From an uncultured Rhodopirellula sp. (GTDB lineage: Bacteria; Planctomycetota; Planctomycetia; Pirellulales; Pirellulaceae), in contig CAJXTM010000039.1 of NCBI GenBank assembly GCA_913061385.1, forward strand, positions 1 to 11,742: a stretch of DNA of 11,742 nt, in the 5' to 3' direction. The notes under the pieces were generated by a model. The model was given only the letters and a program-made list of their open reading frames with translations, had not been told where the DNA came from and made no database searches. Made by a program: the position numbers and the translations under genes. This document shows, piece by piece, positions 1-6,739 of the stretch. Numbering within the stretch: the first letter of the stretch is position 1; each line of letters starts with the position of its first letter.

Positions 1-46
1 TACACGTAAGGAGTCGTCGGCAGCGTCAGATGTGTATAAGAGACAG
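1..46 (+). other. Sequencing adapter remnant (Nextera read-1 side, with i5 index)
   Basis: This is not genomic DNA. Positions 14-46 match the 33-nt Nextera read-1 transposase adapter, ending in the 19-bp mosaic end at 28-46 (AGATGTGTATAAGAGACAG). Positions 6-13 (GTAAGGAG) match the i5 index I know as S505, and 1-5 (TACAC) match the end of the P5 primer. The biological insert begins at 47. The match to Tn5 mosaic-end DNA should not be read as a transposon. Confidence 0.98.
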
Positions 47-96
47 ATATTAACGAGTGCGAAGTGAGCAGAACGCGGGCAAATCTGATTTGGACG

Positions 97-660
97 TTAT
101 GCATCTCTTGCCTCTTCAAGTAGTTTGATCCACGGGCCCACGTAGTGTCCGTTGTCGTGAAATGTTCTTCCACTCACCAAATTCCCATCTATGACACAGG
201 CTTCGTTGACATATGTCCCGCCACAAACCTCCAGATCGAATTTGCACTTCGGAACGGTTGCCATGCGACGGCCCCGAACACAGTCGGCGTAGGCTGGAAT
301 CTCGACACCGTGGCAAACACTGGCCACTGGTTTATTGGTCTCGAAGAAATGCTTTGTAGCTCGGACCAAATCCTTGTCATAACGGATGTATTCTGGCGCT
401 CGACCGCCACTGAACAGGATACCTGCGTACTCTTCGGGATGAATTTGTGAGAAGGCAACATCAGCCTGGATCGTATAACCCTCCCACTCTTTGGTAATCG
501 TCCATCCAGGCTTAATCTCATGCATGACCATTTGATAGAGACGCTGTTCCGGTGCTGCTACCACTGGTGTGAATCCTGCTTCCTGTAAACGGTAGTAGGG
601 GTACATTGTGTCAAGTGTTTCGGTAGCATCGCCTACGATGATCAGGACTTTGTCAGACAT
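97..660 (-). CDS. DJ-1/PfpI-family protein (class I glutamine amidotransferase-like fold)
   Basis: A 187-residue cytoplasmic protein, a usual length for the DJ-1/PfpI family, whose members include proteases, glyoxalases/deglycases, chaperones and redox sensors. It opens with a Rossmann-like strand (KVLIIVGDATETLD, residues 4-17), has the family motif FSGGRAPEYIR (93-103 region) and the nucleophile-elbow sequence ASVCHGVEI with candidate nucleophile Cys116 followed by His117; Glu14 sits where the family's conserved acidic residue is expected. The start at 660 (MSDKVL) was chosen because the fold begins there and GAGAG lies just upstream. In-frame starts at 681 and 777 would only add a low-complexity leader and have no ribosome-binding site. 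It lies 123 nt downstream of the AmmeMemoRadiSam fusion gene, same strand, so co-transcription is possible. The precise reaction cannot be told from sequence. Confidence 0.9.
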   Translation of the reverse strand: MSDKVLIIVGDATETLDTMYPYYRLQEAGFTPVVAAPEQRLYQMVMHEIKPGWTITKEWEGYTIQADVAFSQIHPEEYAGILFSGGRAPEYIRYDKDLVRATKHFFETNKPVASVCHGVEIPAYADCVRGRRMATVPKCKFDLEVCGGTYVNEACVIDGNLVSGRTFHDNGHYVGPWIKLLEEARDA

Positions 661-783
661 CAATCTCTCAGTTTGGGGCATGGTGGTTGTGTGGAAAGTG
701 TGATTTCGCCGGAATGTAACGGAGGCAACACAAGACGGATGAAGATGAGAAATCGATTGTTTCGTGTTCTTCCGCACGACAAT

Positions 784-3700
784 CTAGAAAAGTACGCCTG
801 CGTAGCCAACCACTCTGGAATTGTCACCGGTAGCTTCCGCGGATGTTGAATATGCGATTTTTTGGTAGTTGCATGTGTACTGCATATACTGCAGAGTGAG
901 CAGGACGAATGCGGCGGGAATTTGTCCGCACATACTGATGTCCTCTTGTTTGCAAATATTCAAAAGCCCTTCGGGGTCCAAAGCAGCAAGTTTTTCCAAG
1001 GCAAGCTGATCCCGTCTGCGGTTCTCAACGTCGTCAGCGAAGTGATTCATGTCGCTGCTGATGACAATCAGGGGGGGGGTGGCAAGGCTCTTTAACAGGG
1101 TTGCAAGTGATCGTGCTGCTGCTTGCAAATCCTCGTATGCTGCTCCGCTCATTGCGATAGCAGTGACACGTGAATTGGGAGCGAGTCGGTGTAAGAACGG
1201 CAATTGAACTTCGGTCCCGTGTTCGCTGCGATGTGCAGAAGCGTCCAGTTTCATGCCTGGCACATTGTCGGCGAGCAAGGTGGCGAATGCCAAGTTCCCT
1301 CGTAAACTGGTGGAATCGGATAGGACCCATGTTTCATGCGGCGCGACTGCCCAGTCGACACCATCAGAGGTGTGCTTTGGACCAATGATGAGAATGTCGT
1401 CGGGTAGATCAATCCTTCGCCATACGTCGGCAGCGATGTGTCCGGAATAACGCAGTCCGGCGTGTGGCACCATGGCGGCGCTAACTTGTTGTGGATGAAC
1501 GGGAGATTTCTGCTGATTTGTAAGATCATCCAAGATTTGATTGATCAACTGTTCGCGTTCGGAATCTCGCTTTGGGTAGAAACTGCCAGCTACTGCAGGT
1601 GCACGTTCGGGGGCTTGGGTAACTGCAGAAGGGCTCGAGGAAATCGCAAAGCGACTGTGGGTCGAGTCGCATTTCGCCGAATAAATCATTGTGCTTTTTC
1701 TTCTGAATCGTTCAGCAGTGAGGGTTCCCGTGACGAGGTCGTCAATGCGTTGTCCTGTGTCAAAAGCAAGGGACCAGCGTTTGCTGTCCAGTGTAAGTAT
1801 GGCACGTTTCTCTGGATCAACTTCCCGAGTATCGAATTCCCCGGCGGTGCCATGATGAATTAGCTGTGAAAGAATTGCCAAGGTGATTGTTTTTTGACCA
1901 GCTTCTTCCATGCCTTGGAAATGCTTTGCTGCTACCTCGGTCAGTCGGAATAAGGTCGACTGCAGCGGTATGCCCTCTTTGATATTCAGTTGCATTAAAC
2001 TGAATGCTCGATGTTTGTCGTCGGACACCAGCAGGGCGACACCAGCAATGGTCATGTCGTCGACATCTGTTGCGTAGTAGAAGGGAGTTGCGCCGCGTTG
2101 TATCGCGGTAAGATTGGATGCTATCCAATTGGAAAGCTTTTGCAGGGCTTCGTGGCTCACCGCGGGCAACTCAGGCTCAGGTTCCATGCACATGAAGGCT
2201 GCTGAGTAATCGACTCCATCAAAGATCTCGATCAACGCATCTTCGCGCTGCCAAGTTTCTTGGGAAAGGCCAGCTTTGGTGCAAACGGCTTCCATGAATT
2301 GCCGAGCATTCCAGTCGCGTTCTTTGGCCACTACCGGCAGTAACAGTCCAGCATGACCTTGATGACGGATGCGAAGCCCATGCTGCCCAATTTTAATGGC
2401 ATTGATTCGATCCTCCCCAATCACGCCGATATCGCGTGGAATTCCAAGAACGGATACCGAAAGCGTTAGGTGTGGTAATTCGATTGCAGTCACCGGAGCC
2501 ATTCTTGGGTCGTGCAATGCGGTTTGTGTTGCAGAATCAGAAAGAGCTTTGGCCATGGAAATAGATGCACCGAGCATCCCGCAGCAACCACGGAGAGTGT
2601 TGCCTCTCTTGAGGGTGACAAAGATTCCAGAGACTTTTCGATCCGCAAGTTGACCGAGTTCCCGTTGTACATCCACTGTCTGATTCTTGACTGCTGCTGT
2701 GACGAGTTGGCATGCAGCATGATGGATCGAGTTTAGCTCATGAGGCTCTAATGCCTGGATCGTTGTGGCCTTATTCATATCTGCTGTCTTCCATTCTGTG
2801 GGTGTTGGCCGACCAGTGGAAGCGTGATCCATGTCGATTGTCGCATTGGGTTCAATGGAGATTGATTGTCTTCGCCGACCCCACTTGCCTGGTTTAGCCT
2901 CAAAGCGACCAGGTATAAGGCAGTCACAGTTGCGACAGCGGTTGTCGTCAAGGTTGTAGGCTGTCAGTTGATGCCAGTCACGTTGAATCAAAGGTGTCCG
3001 GCAGGCGGGGCAATAGGTGCTTTGTCGCGCGACGTCATGCACATTGCCGACGTAGACATAATTCAGGCCGGCTTGCTGTGCGGTTTCGTAAGCGTTTGAC
3101 AGGGTTTCGTGGGAGGTTGCGGGGATATCTCGCATTTGAAAGTCGGGATGAAATGCGGTGAAGTGAATTGGCACATTGCAACCGACTTCTGTAAGAATCC
3201 AGTCGATCATTCGTTTCAAGTCATCCGGATGATCATTCGCCCCCGGGATCATCAGGTTGGTCAATTCGACCCAGCAGTCAGTTTCGTGCACCGCGTAGCG
3301 AATGGTATCAAGAATGGGTTGCAGATGAGCTCCAGTAAGCTTGCGATAGAACTCCTCGGTAAATCCTTTGAGGTCGATGTTGGCCGCATCGATGAGTGAG
3401 AAAAAATCGGGTCTTGCTGTATCTGTCAGATAACCTGCTGTGACGGCTATCGTATTGAGACCAAGTTCATGGCAGGCTTTGGCAGTGTCCAGAGCGTATT
3501 CAGCCCAAATGATTGGCTCGTTGTAGGTGAACGCGACACTACGGCACCCCCGGTCCAATCCGGCTAGAGCGATATCCAATGGCGCCGCTATGTTGCTGAT
3601 GCGAGAGACCTCGCGGCTTTTTGAGATGTCCCAGTTTTGGCAGAATTTGCAGCCAAGATTGCATCCGGCGGTGCCGAAGCTAAGGACAGGTGTGCCGGGC

Positions 3701-3954
3701 AGGAAATGGTTCAGCGGTTTTTTTTCGATGGGATCGATGCAAAAACCAGTACTTCGGCCGTAGGTGTCGAGCACCATTTCGCCATTCTTGTTTTGTCGCA
3801 CAAAGCAGAATCCACGATCACCGGGTTTTAAACGGCAGGCACGTGGACAGAGTTGGCACAGGATTCGGCCATCAGGTTGCTTGGCCCACCAACGCGCGGT
3901 GAAATCACCCTTTGGGGCTTCATCGGCAACGATTGGAAGATGAGAATTGACCAT
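784..3954 (-). CDS. AmmeMemoRadiSam single-chain fusion: radical SAM enzyme + AMMECR1 + MEMO1
   Basis: A 1056-residue protein joining the three partners of the AmmeMemoRadiSam system. Residues 1-360 are the radical SAM enzyme (PflA-like): N-terminal cysteines C33, C36, C40, C50; motif DPIEKKPLNHFLPG (74-87); the [4Fe-4S]/SAM motif C98-x3-C102-x2-C105 in GCNLGCKFCQNW; and a probable zinc knuckle C315/C318 with C340/C343. Residues about 405-590 are an AMMECR1 domain with LRGCCG (454-459; family form LRGCxG). Residues about 595-770 match nothing I recognise. Residues 785-1056 are a MEMO1/LigB-like domain: AVAGSFYP (787-794), PHAGLRYSG with H831, GPKH with H861, EHGTEVQLPF (911-920), and SSDMNH (966-971). 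All motifs are in one uninterrupted frame. The system's substrate is not established to my knowledge; radical SAM chemistry on an unknown molecule is the inference. No Shine-Dalgarno is visible before the ATG; a hairpin sits there instead. The gene is divergent from gcvT. Confidence 0.93.
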   Translation of the reverse strand: MVNSHLPIVADEAPKGDFTARWWAKQPDGRILCQLCPRACRLKPGDRGFCFVRQNKNGEMVLDTYGRSTGFCIDPIEKKPLNHFLPGTPVLSFGTAGCNLGCKFCQNWDISKSREVSRISNIAAPLDIALAGLDRGCRSVAFTYNEPIIWAEYALDTAKACHELGLNTIAVTAGYLTDTARPDFFSLIDAANIDLKGFTEEFYRKLTGAHLQPILDTIRYAVHETDCWVELTNLMIPGANDHPDDLKRMIDWILTEVGCNVPIHFTAFHPDFQMRDIPATSHETLSNAYETAQQAGLNYVYVGNVHDVARQSTYCPACRTPLIQRDWHQLTAYNLDDNRCRNCDCLIPGRFEAKPGKWGRRRQSISIEPNATIDMDHASTGRPTPTEWKTADMNKATTIQALEPHELNSIHHAACQLVTAAVKNQTVDVQRELGQLADRKVSGIFVTLKRGNTLRGCCGMLGASISMAKALSDSATQTALHDPRMAPVTAIELPHLTLSVSVLGIPRDIGVIGEDRINAIKIGQHGLRIRHQGHAGLLLPVVAKERDWNARQFMEAVCTKAGLSQETWQREDALIEIFDGVDYSAAFMCMEPEPELPAVSHEALQKLSNWIASNLTAIQRGATPFYYATDVDDMTIAGVALLVSDDKHRAFSLMQLNIKEGIPLQSTLFRLTEVAAKHFQGMEEAGQKTITLAILSQLIHHGTAGEFDTREVDPEKRAILTLDSKRWSLAFDTGQRIDDLVTGTLTAERFRRKSTMIYSAKCDSTHSRFAISSSPSAVTQAPERAPAVAGSFYPKRDSEREQLINQILDDLTNQQKSPVHPQQVSAAMVPHAGLRYSGHIAADVWRRIDLPDDILIIGPKHTSDGVDWAVAPHETWVLSDSTSLRGNLAFATLLADNVPGMKLDASAHRSEHGTEVQLPFLHRLAPNSRVTAIAMSGAAYEDLQAAARSLATLLKSLATPPLIVISSDMNHFADDVENRRRDQLALEKLAALDPEGLLNICKQEDISMCGQIPAAFVLLTLQYMQYTCNYQKIAYSTSAEATGDNSRVVGYAGVLF

Positions 3955-3962
3955 TCAGGATA

Positions 3963-3978
3963 GTTTAGCGATCTAAAC
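3963..3978 (-). promoter_or_regulatory. Hairpin immediately upstream of the AmmeMemoRadiSam fusion start
   Basis: On the minus strand the sequence GTTTAG-ATCG-CTAAAC forms a perfect 6-bp stem with a 4-nt loop, ending 8 nt before the ATG at 3954. No purine-rich ribosome-binding site is visible between it and the start. It sits in a 126-nt gap shared with the divergent gcvT gene, so it could be a protein-binding operator or a 5'-leader structure affecting translation. The role is inference; a 6-bp stem can occur by chance. Confidence 0.35.
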
Positions 3979-4080
3979 AGACCGATGATCTGAGCATCCC
4001 ATCTTTTCCGCGGCACCACCTTCGATAGACTTGGGGCTGAACGTACCAGCAATGTCATTTCCAAGAACGGTAAACAACCA

Positions 4081-5199
4081 ATGACGACCAAGCTAGCCAA
4101 GACACCACTCGATGCATGGCATCGCGCTAATGGTGGGAAGATGGTACCGTTTGCTGGCTACGAGATGCCCGTGCAGTACGAGTCGATCGTTTCAGAGCAT
4201 CAGGCTTGCAGAAATGCGGCAGCTTTGTTTGATGTGTCCCACATGGGGCGTCTTCGTTTTGACGGAGATGGGAGCGAGCATTTTCTCGATCATATCCTTA
4301 CCCGCAAAGTCTCGGATTTACCACTTGGTGGCGTGCGCTACGGATTGATTTGCAAGGAAGACGGTGGGATATTGGACGACGTTCTTGTCTCCAACCTCGA
4401 AACGCCATCGCAACGTCGCTTTCATCTCATGGTTGTGAATGCGTCGAACCGCGACAAAATAATCAAGTGGCTGACGCCAATTCTGGACGATTTTCCGACC
4501 GTAACAATGTCAGATCGAACAGAGTTGACAGCCATGATTGCAGTGCAGGGGCCGGCGGCCATGGAAGCATGCAAGCGTTTGTTTTCCTTCGATCCGTTGC
4601 GTTTGAAGTACTATCGTGCCGTCATTACCGACCAATTTGCCAAGCCGGCAATCGTGAGCCGAACGGGCTACACCGGTGAAGATGGGTTGGAGTTGATTGT
4701 CAGGGCGGAAGAAGCAAATCGAATCTGGGAAAACCTGTTGCTCGCCGGTCGCAATCATGGTTTCATCGCTGCGGGCTTAGGAGCCCGTGATACGTTACGT
4801 CTGGAAGCTGCGATGCCGCTCTACGGGCATGAGTTAAACGAGTCAACTGATCCGCTGTCAGCAGGATTGAAATTCGCTTGTAACCTCAAAGACAGATCGT
4901 TTATCGGTAGCGAGGCTTTAGTCAAAATTGCTGAGGCGGGGCCGTCAACCGTTCGGATTGGATTGAAACCGGATGGAAAGCGGCCCGCTCGTGAAGGGTG
5001 CCCAGTGCTTGATAGCAAGGGCCAAAGAATCGGAGAAGTCACTAGCGGTGGGCCGTCACCGACACTGGGATATCCGATCGCAATGGCTTACGTTGATAGA
5101 GCCCGTGCAGACGATAGCGAATTCAAAATCGATATTCGAGGCAAGCTTGTTGATGCGAAGCCAACCAAGCTGCCTTTCTACAAACGCCCCAAGTCATGA
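4081..5199 (+). CDS. gcvT: Aminomethyltransferase, glycine cleavage system T protein
   Basis: A 372-residue cytoplasmic enzyme, normal length for GcvT. It takes the aminomethyl group carried on the lipoyl arm of H protein, passes the methylene to tetrahydrofolate and releases ammonia. Recognisable family blocks: MVPFAGYEMPVQY (21-33), LFDVSHMGR (49-57), GGILDD (95-100, holding the Asp pair that corresponds to the catalytic Asp region of E. coli GcvT), the folate-binding-side block SRTGYTGEDGLE near the middle, GLGARDTLRLEAAMPLYGHE, and a C-terminal GEVTSGGPSPTLG segment matching the GCV_T C-terminal domain. The ATG at 4081 gives the expected N-terminus; the upstream site is weak. It is the first gene of a gcvT-gcvH-lipM cluster, with only 22 nt to gcvH. 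I found no recognisable glycine riboswitch in the 126 nt before it. Confidence 0.97.
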   Translation: MTTKLAKTPLDAWHRANGGKMVPFAGYEMPVQYESIVSEHQACRNAAALFDVSHMGRLRFDGDGSEHFLDHILTRKVSDLPLGGVRYGLICKEDGGILDDVLVSNLETPSQRRFHLMVVNASNRDKIIKWLTPILDDFPTVTMSDRTELTAMIAVQGPAAMEACKRLFSFDPLRLKYYRAVITDQFAKPAIVSRTGYTGEDGLELIVRAEEANRIWENLLLAGRNHGFIAAGLGARDTLRLEAAMPLYGHELNESTDPLSAGLKFACNLKDRSFIGSEALVKIAEAGPSTVRIGLKPDGKRPAREGCPVLDSKGQRIGEVTSGGPSPTLGYPIAMAYVDRARADDSEFKIDIRGKLVDAKPTKLPFYKRPKS

Positions 5200-5221
5200 C
5201 CCTCATAGAAGGACTCCTTTG

Positions 5222-5623
5222 ATGTCACGTGATGAATCCAAATTGCTTTATGCCGAATCGCACGAGTGGGTTGATTTGGCGGAAGAAAACGGGAAAACAG
5301 TTGGAACCATCGGGCTGTCTGGGTTCGCGCTGGAACAGTTGAACGACCTCGTTTATATGGAACTGCCAGAGCTCGGACGAGAGCTTACCGCGGGTGAGGA
5401 GTTCGGTGAAGTTGAGTCCGTCAAGGCAGTAAGTCCGCTTTACAGTCCCGTCAGCGGTAAGGTCATCGCAGTGCACGACGATCTGCCAGAGAGTCTGGAA
5501 AAACTGAATGACGATCCCTACGATTTTGGGTGGATCTTAAAAGTTGAGGTCAGCCAGGCCAATTCTGTCGACGCTCTGTTGGATCATGCTGCCTACCAAA
5601 AGCAGTGTGCTGAAGCTGGATGA
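5222..5623 (+). CDS. gcvH: Glycine cleavage system H protein (lipoyl carrier)
   Basis: A 133-residue protein that shuttles the aminomethyl intermediate on a lipoyl-lysine arm between the P, T and L proteins. The start motif SHEWV (13-17), the central GTIGLSGFALEQLNDLVYMELPE region and the lipoylation block VESVKAVSPLYSPVSG are typical; Lys68 is the expected lipoyl attachment site. The ATG at 5222 was chosen because AAGGA lies at 5209-5213, 8 nt upstream, and the family N-terminus begins here; the open frame extends back to 4973 but that part only overlaps gcvT in another frame. The stop codon overlaps the start of the octanoyltransferase gene, which suggests translational coupling of the carrier and the enzyme that modifies it. 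Confidence 0.97.
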   Translation: MSRDESKLLYAESHEWVDLAEENGKTVGTIGLSGFALEQLNDLVYMELPELGRELTAGEEFGEVESVKAVSPLYSPVSGKVIAVHDDLPESLEKLNDDPYDFGWILKVEVSQANSVDALLDHAAYQKQCAEAG

Positions 5624-6411
5624 TGAACACGCGAACAGGTGCTGGCATTTTGGGTGACCCACGTATCGGGCGATTGATTTCGATCAGCACGGCGGGGTCG
5701 GCAACGAACATGGCCGTCGATCAGGCGATCCTGAATGCTGTCTCCCAAAGCGGAATTCCGGTTTTGAGGTTTTACCAGTGGGTCGAGCCTACTTTGTCAT
5801 TGGGTTACTTTCAGGGGCTTGCCTCACGGTCTGACCACTGCCAGAGTGATCAAATCCGTTGCGTCAGGCGAACTACAGGTGGCGGTGCCATCGTTCATGA
5901 CCGCGAATTGACTTACAGCATTTCGATGCCGGTACCCGCTGGGCAGGCCGGTCCTCGTTCTGCTCTGTATCAGCAGACGCATGCGGCAATCGCAAGTGCA
6001 TTGGCCTGTTTTGGCGTCCATGCCGTTCCTTTTCGCCTCACGGGGACTGGGGCGCGTTCGGAGAGCGACAACTCGCATTTTCTTTGTTTTCAAAGACGCA
6101 CGCCAGAAGATCTAATCGTCAGCGGCTACAAGGTTCTTGGTAGCGCTCAACGGAAAAGCCGCACTGCAGTGCTGCAGCATGGCAGTCTTCTCATGCATGC
6201 CAGTGAGTACGCTCCACAACTGCCTGGCGTCAGTGATTTGCTCTCTGTGCCGATAACCGCTGACGATTTGATACCGGGAATCGTGGCTAATTTGTCCGAA
6301 TGTCTTGGCGTCGATTGGCAAGCGGGGCATCTTTCCGAACAGGAAAAACTTGATGCGGAGCAAATTTCCTGCGAACGCTTTTCCCAGTCAGGTTGGACCG
6401 CTCGGCGTTAG
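5620..6411 (+). CDS. lipM: Octanoyltransferase, LipM-type (BPL/LplA/LipB superfamily)
   Basis: A 263-residue cytoplasmic enzyme of the lipoate/biotin ligase superfamily. It shows RRTTGGGAIVHDRELTYSI (83-101), the family's substrate-binding block, and GYKVLGSAQRKSRTAVLQHGS (169-189) with the conserved Lys171. Cys156, in the sequence FLCFQRRTPEDLIV, sits where Bacillus LipM carries its catalytic cysteine (Cys150), so transfer of octanoate from acyl carrier protein to H protein is more likely than ATP-dependent lipoate ligation. The gene overlaps gcvH by 4 nt (ATGA); an equally plausible start is the next ATG at 5623. The context fits: its likely acceptor is the H protein encoded just upstream, with lipoyl synthase then completing the cofactor. 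No lipA is in the window. A lipoate-protein ligase A assignment is the main alternative. Confidence 0.85.
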   Translation: MMNTRTGAGILGDPRIGRLISISTAGSATNMAVDQAILNAVSQSGIPVLRFYQWVEPTLSLGYFQGLASRSDHCQSDQIRCVRRTTGGGAIVHDRELTYSISMPVPAGQAGPRSALYQQTHAAIASALACFGVHAVPFRLTGTGARSESDNSHFLCFQRRTPEDLIVSGYKVLGSAQRKSRTAVLQHGSLLMHASEYAPQLPGVSDLLSVPITADDLIPGIVANLSECLGVDWQAGHLSEQEKLDAEQISCERFSQSGWTARR

Positions 6412-6422
6412 GTGTCTCTTCA

Positions 6423-6437
6423 CCCCATCAGGTGGGG
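6423..6437 (+). terminator. Possible terminator hairpin after the gcvT-gcvH-lipM cluster
   Basis: CCCCA (6423-6427) and TGGGG (6433-6437) form a 5-bp GC-rich stem around the loop TCAGG, beginning 11 nt after the lipM stop codon; a shifted pairing of ACCCC with GGGGT is also possible. Its position suits an end-of-operon hairpin, but no T-tract follows, so it is not a standard intrinsic terminator. Confidence 0.3.
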
Positions 6438-6510
6438 GTTCAGCAACGGCGGCAAATACTGGGCGGAATAAGCAGCGACAAAAAACCGATTCAGCATGAT
6501 TTTTAGACGA

Positions 6511-6531
6511 TAACAGATTGTACAACTGTTA
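6511..6531. promoter_or_regulatory. Operator-like palindrome
   Basis: TAACAG (6511-6516) and CTGTTA (6526-6531) are perfect inverted arms around nine bases that themselves contain the 8-bp palindrome TTGTACAA (6518-6525). This nested dyad symmetry looks more like a binding site for a dimeric regulator than a terminator. It lies about 210 nt before the FHA gene and 100 nt after lipM. No regulator is identified. Confidence 0.35.
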
Positions 6532-6739
6532 CACTTTCAAATAGGTATCCAGGCTCTGAAGGATTCAGTAGGTGGCAAATTCTTGCCGTGCTGTTTTCGT
6601 ACGTGTAGCTACTCGTGCTGTGCCCGGTTTCAGGAATATGTCGGTTTAGTTTGAGGATTGGTAAGCTAATCACGAGTTACCCCTCTTTGGGGCTATTTGA
6701 CTCAGGCAGTCCCAACTGACGAACAATCGGGAGCAATTG

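Larger units (their letters stand above)
6412..6736. other. Intergenic region with several inverted repeats, no gene
   Basis: This gap, bounded by the octanoyltransferase stop and the FHA gene start at 6740, contains no coding sequence I can support. It holds three short inverted repeats: a GC-rich one at 6423-6437, a longer A/T-rich one at 6511-6531, and CCCC-TCTTT-GGGG at 6680-6692, about 50 nt before the FHA gene. The promoter of the FHA gene presumably lies here, but I could not fix convincing -35/-10 elements. Confidence 0.6.

Noticed and set aside
28..46. Tn5/IS50-like mosaic end suggesting a transposon
   Set aside because: It is contiguous with full adapter and index sequence, and the matching end closes the contig; it is library-preparation DNA.
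80..92. CAAAT-CTG-ATTTG inverted repeat just after the DJ-1/PfpI stop
   Set aside because: Five AT-rich pairs with a 3-nt loop and no T-tract; too weak for a terminator call.
661..777. Longer start for the DJ-1/PfpI gene (GTG at 777 or ATG at 681)
   Set aside because: The leader has no fold-like sequence and neither start has a ribosome-binding site; the Rossmann strand begins right after 660.
862..3902. Many plus-strand open frames opposite the fusion gene
   Set aside because: They are short, lack ribosome sites and recognisable domains, and lie wholly antisense to a gene with strong family motifs.
3955..4080. Glycine riboswitch before gcvT
   Set aside because: The gap is only 126 nt and I could not recognise the conserved aptamer core; a covariance-model search (Rfam glycine riboswitch) would decide.
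5209..5219. AAGGA-C-TCCTT symmetry over the gcvH ribosome site as a translational switch
   Set aside because: Only a 4-bp stem with a 3-nt loop is sterically possible; probably chance.
4973..5221. Upstream extension of the gcvH reading frame
   Set aside because: The added residues overlap the end of gcvT in another frame, do not resemble H protein, and the ATG at 5222 has its own AAGGA site.
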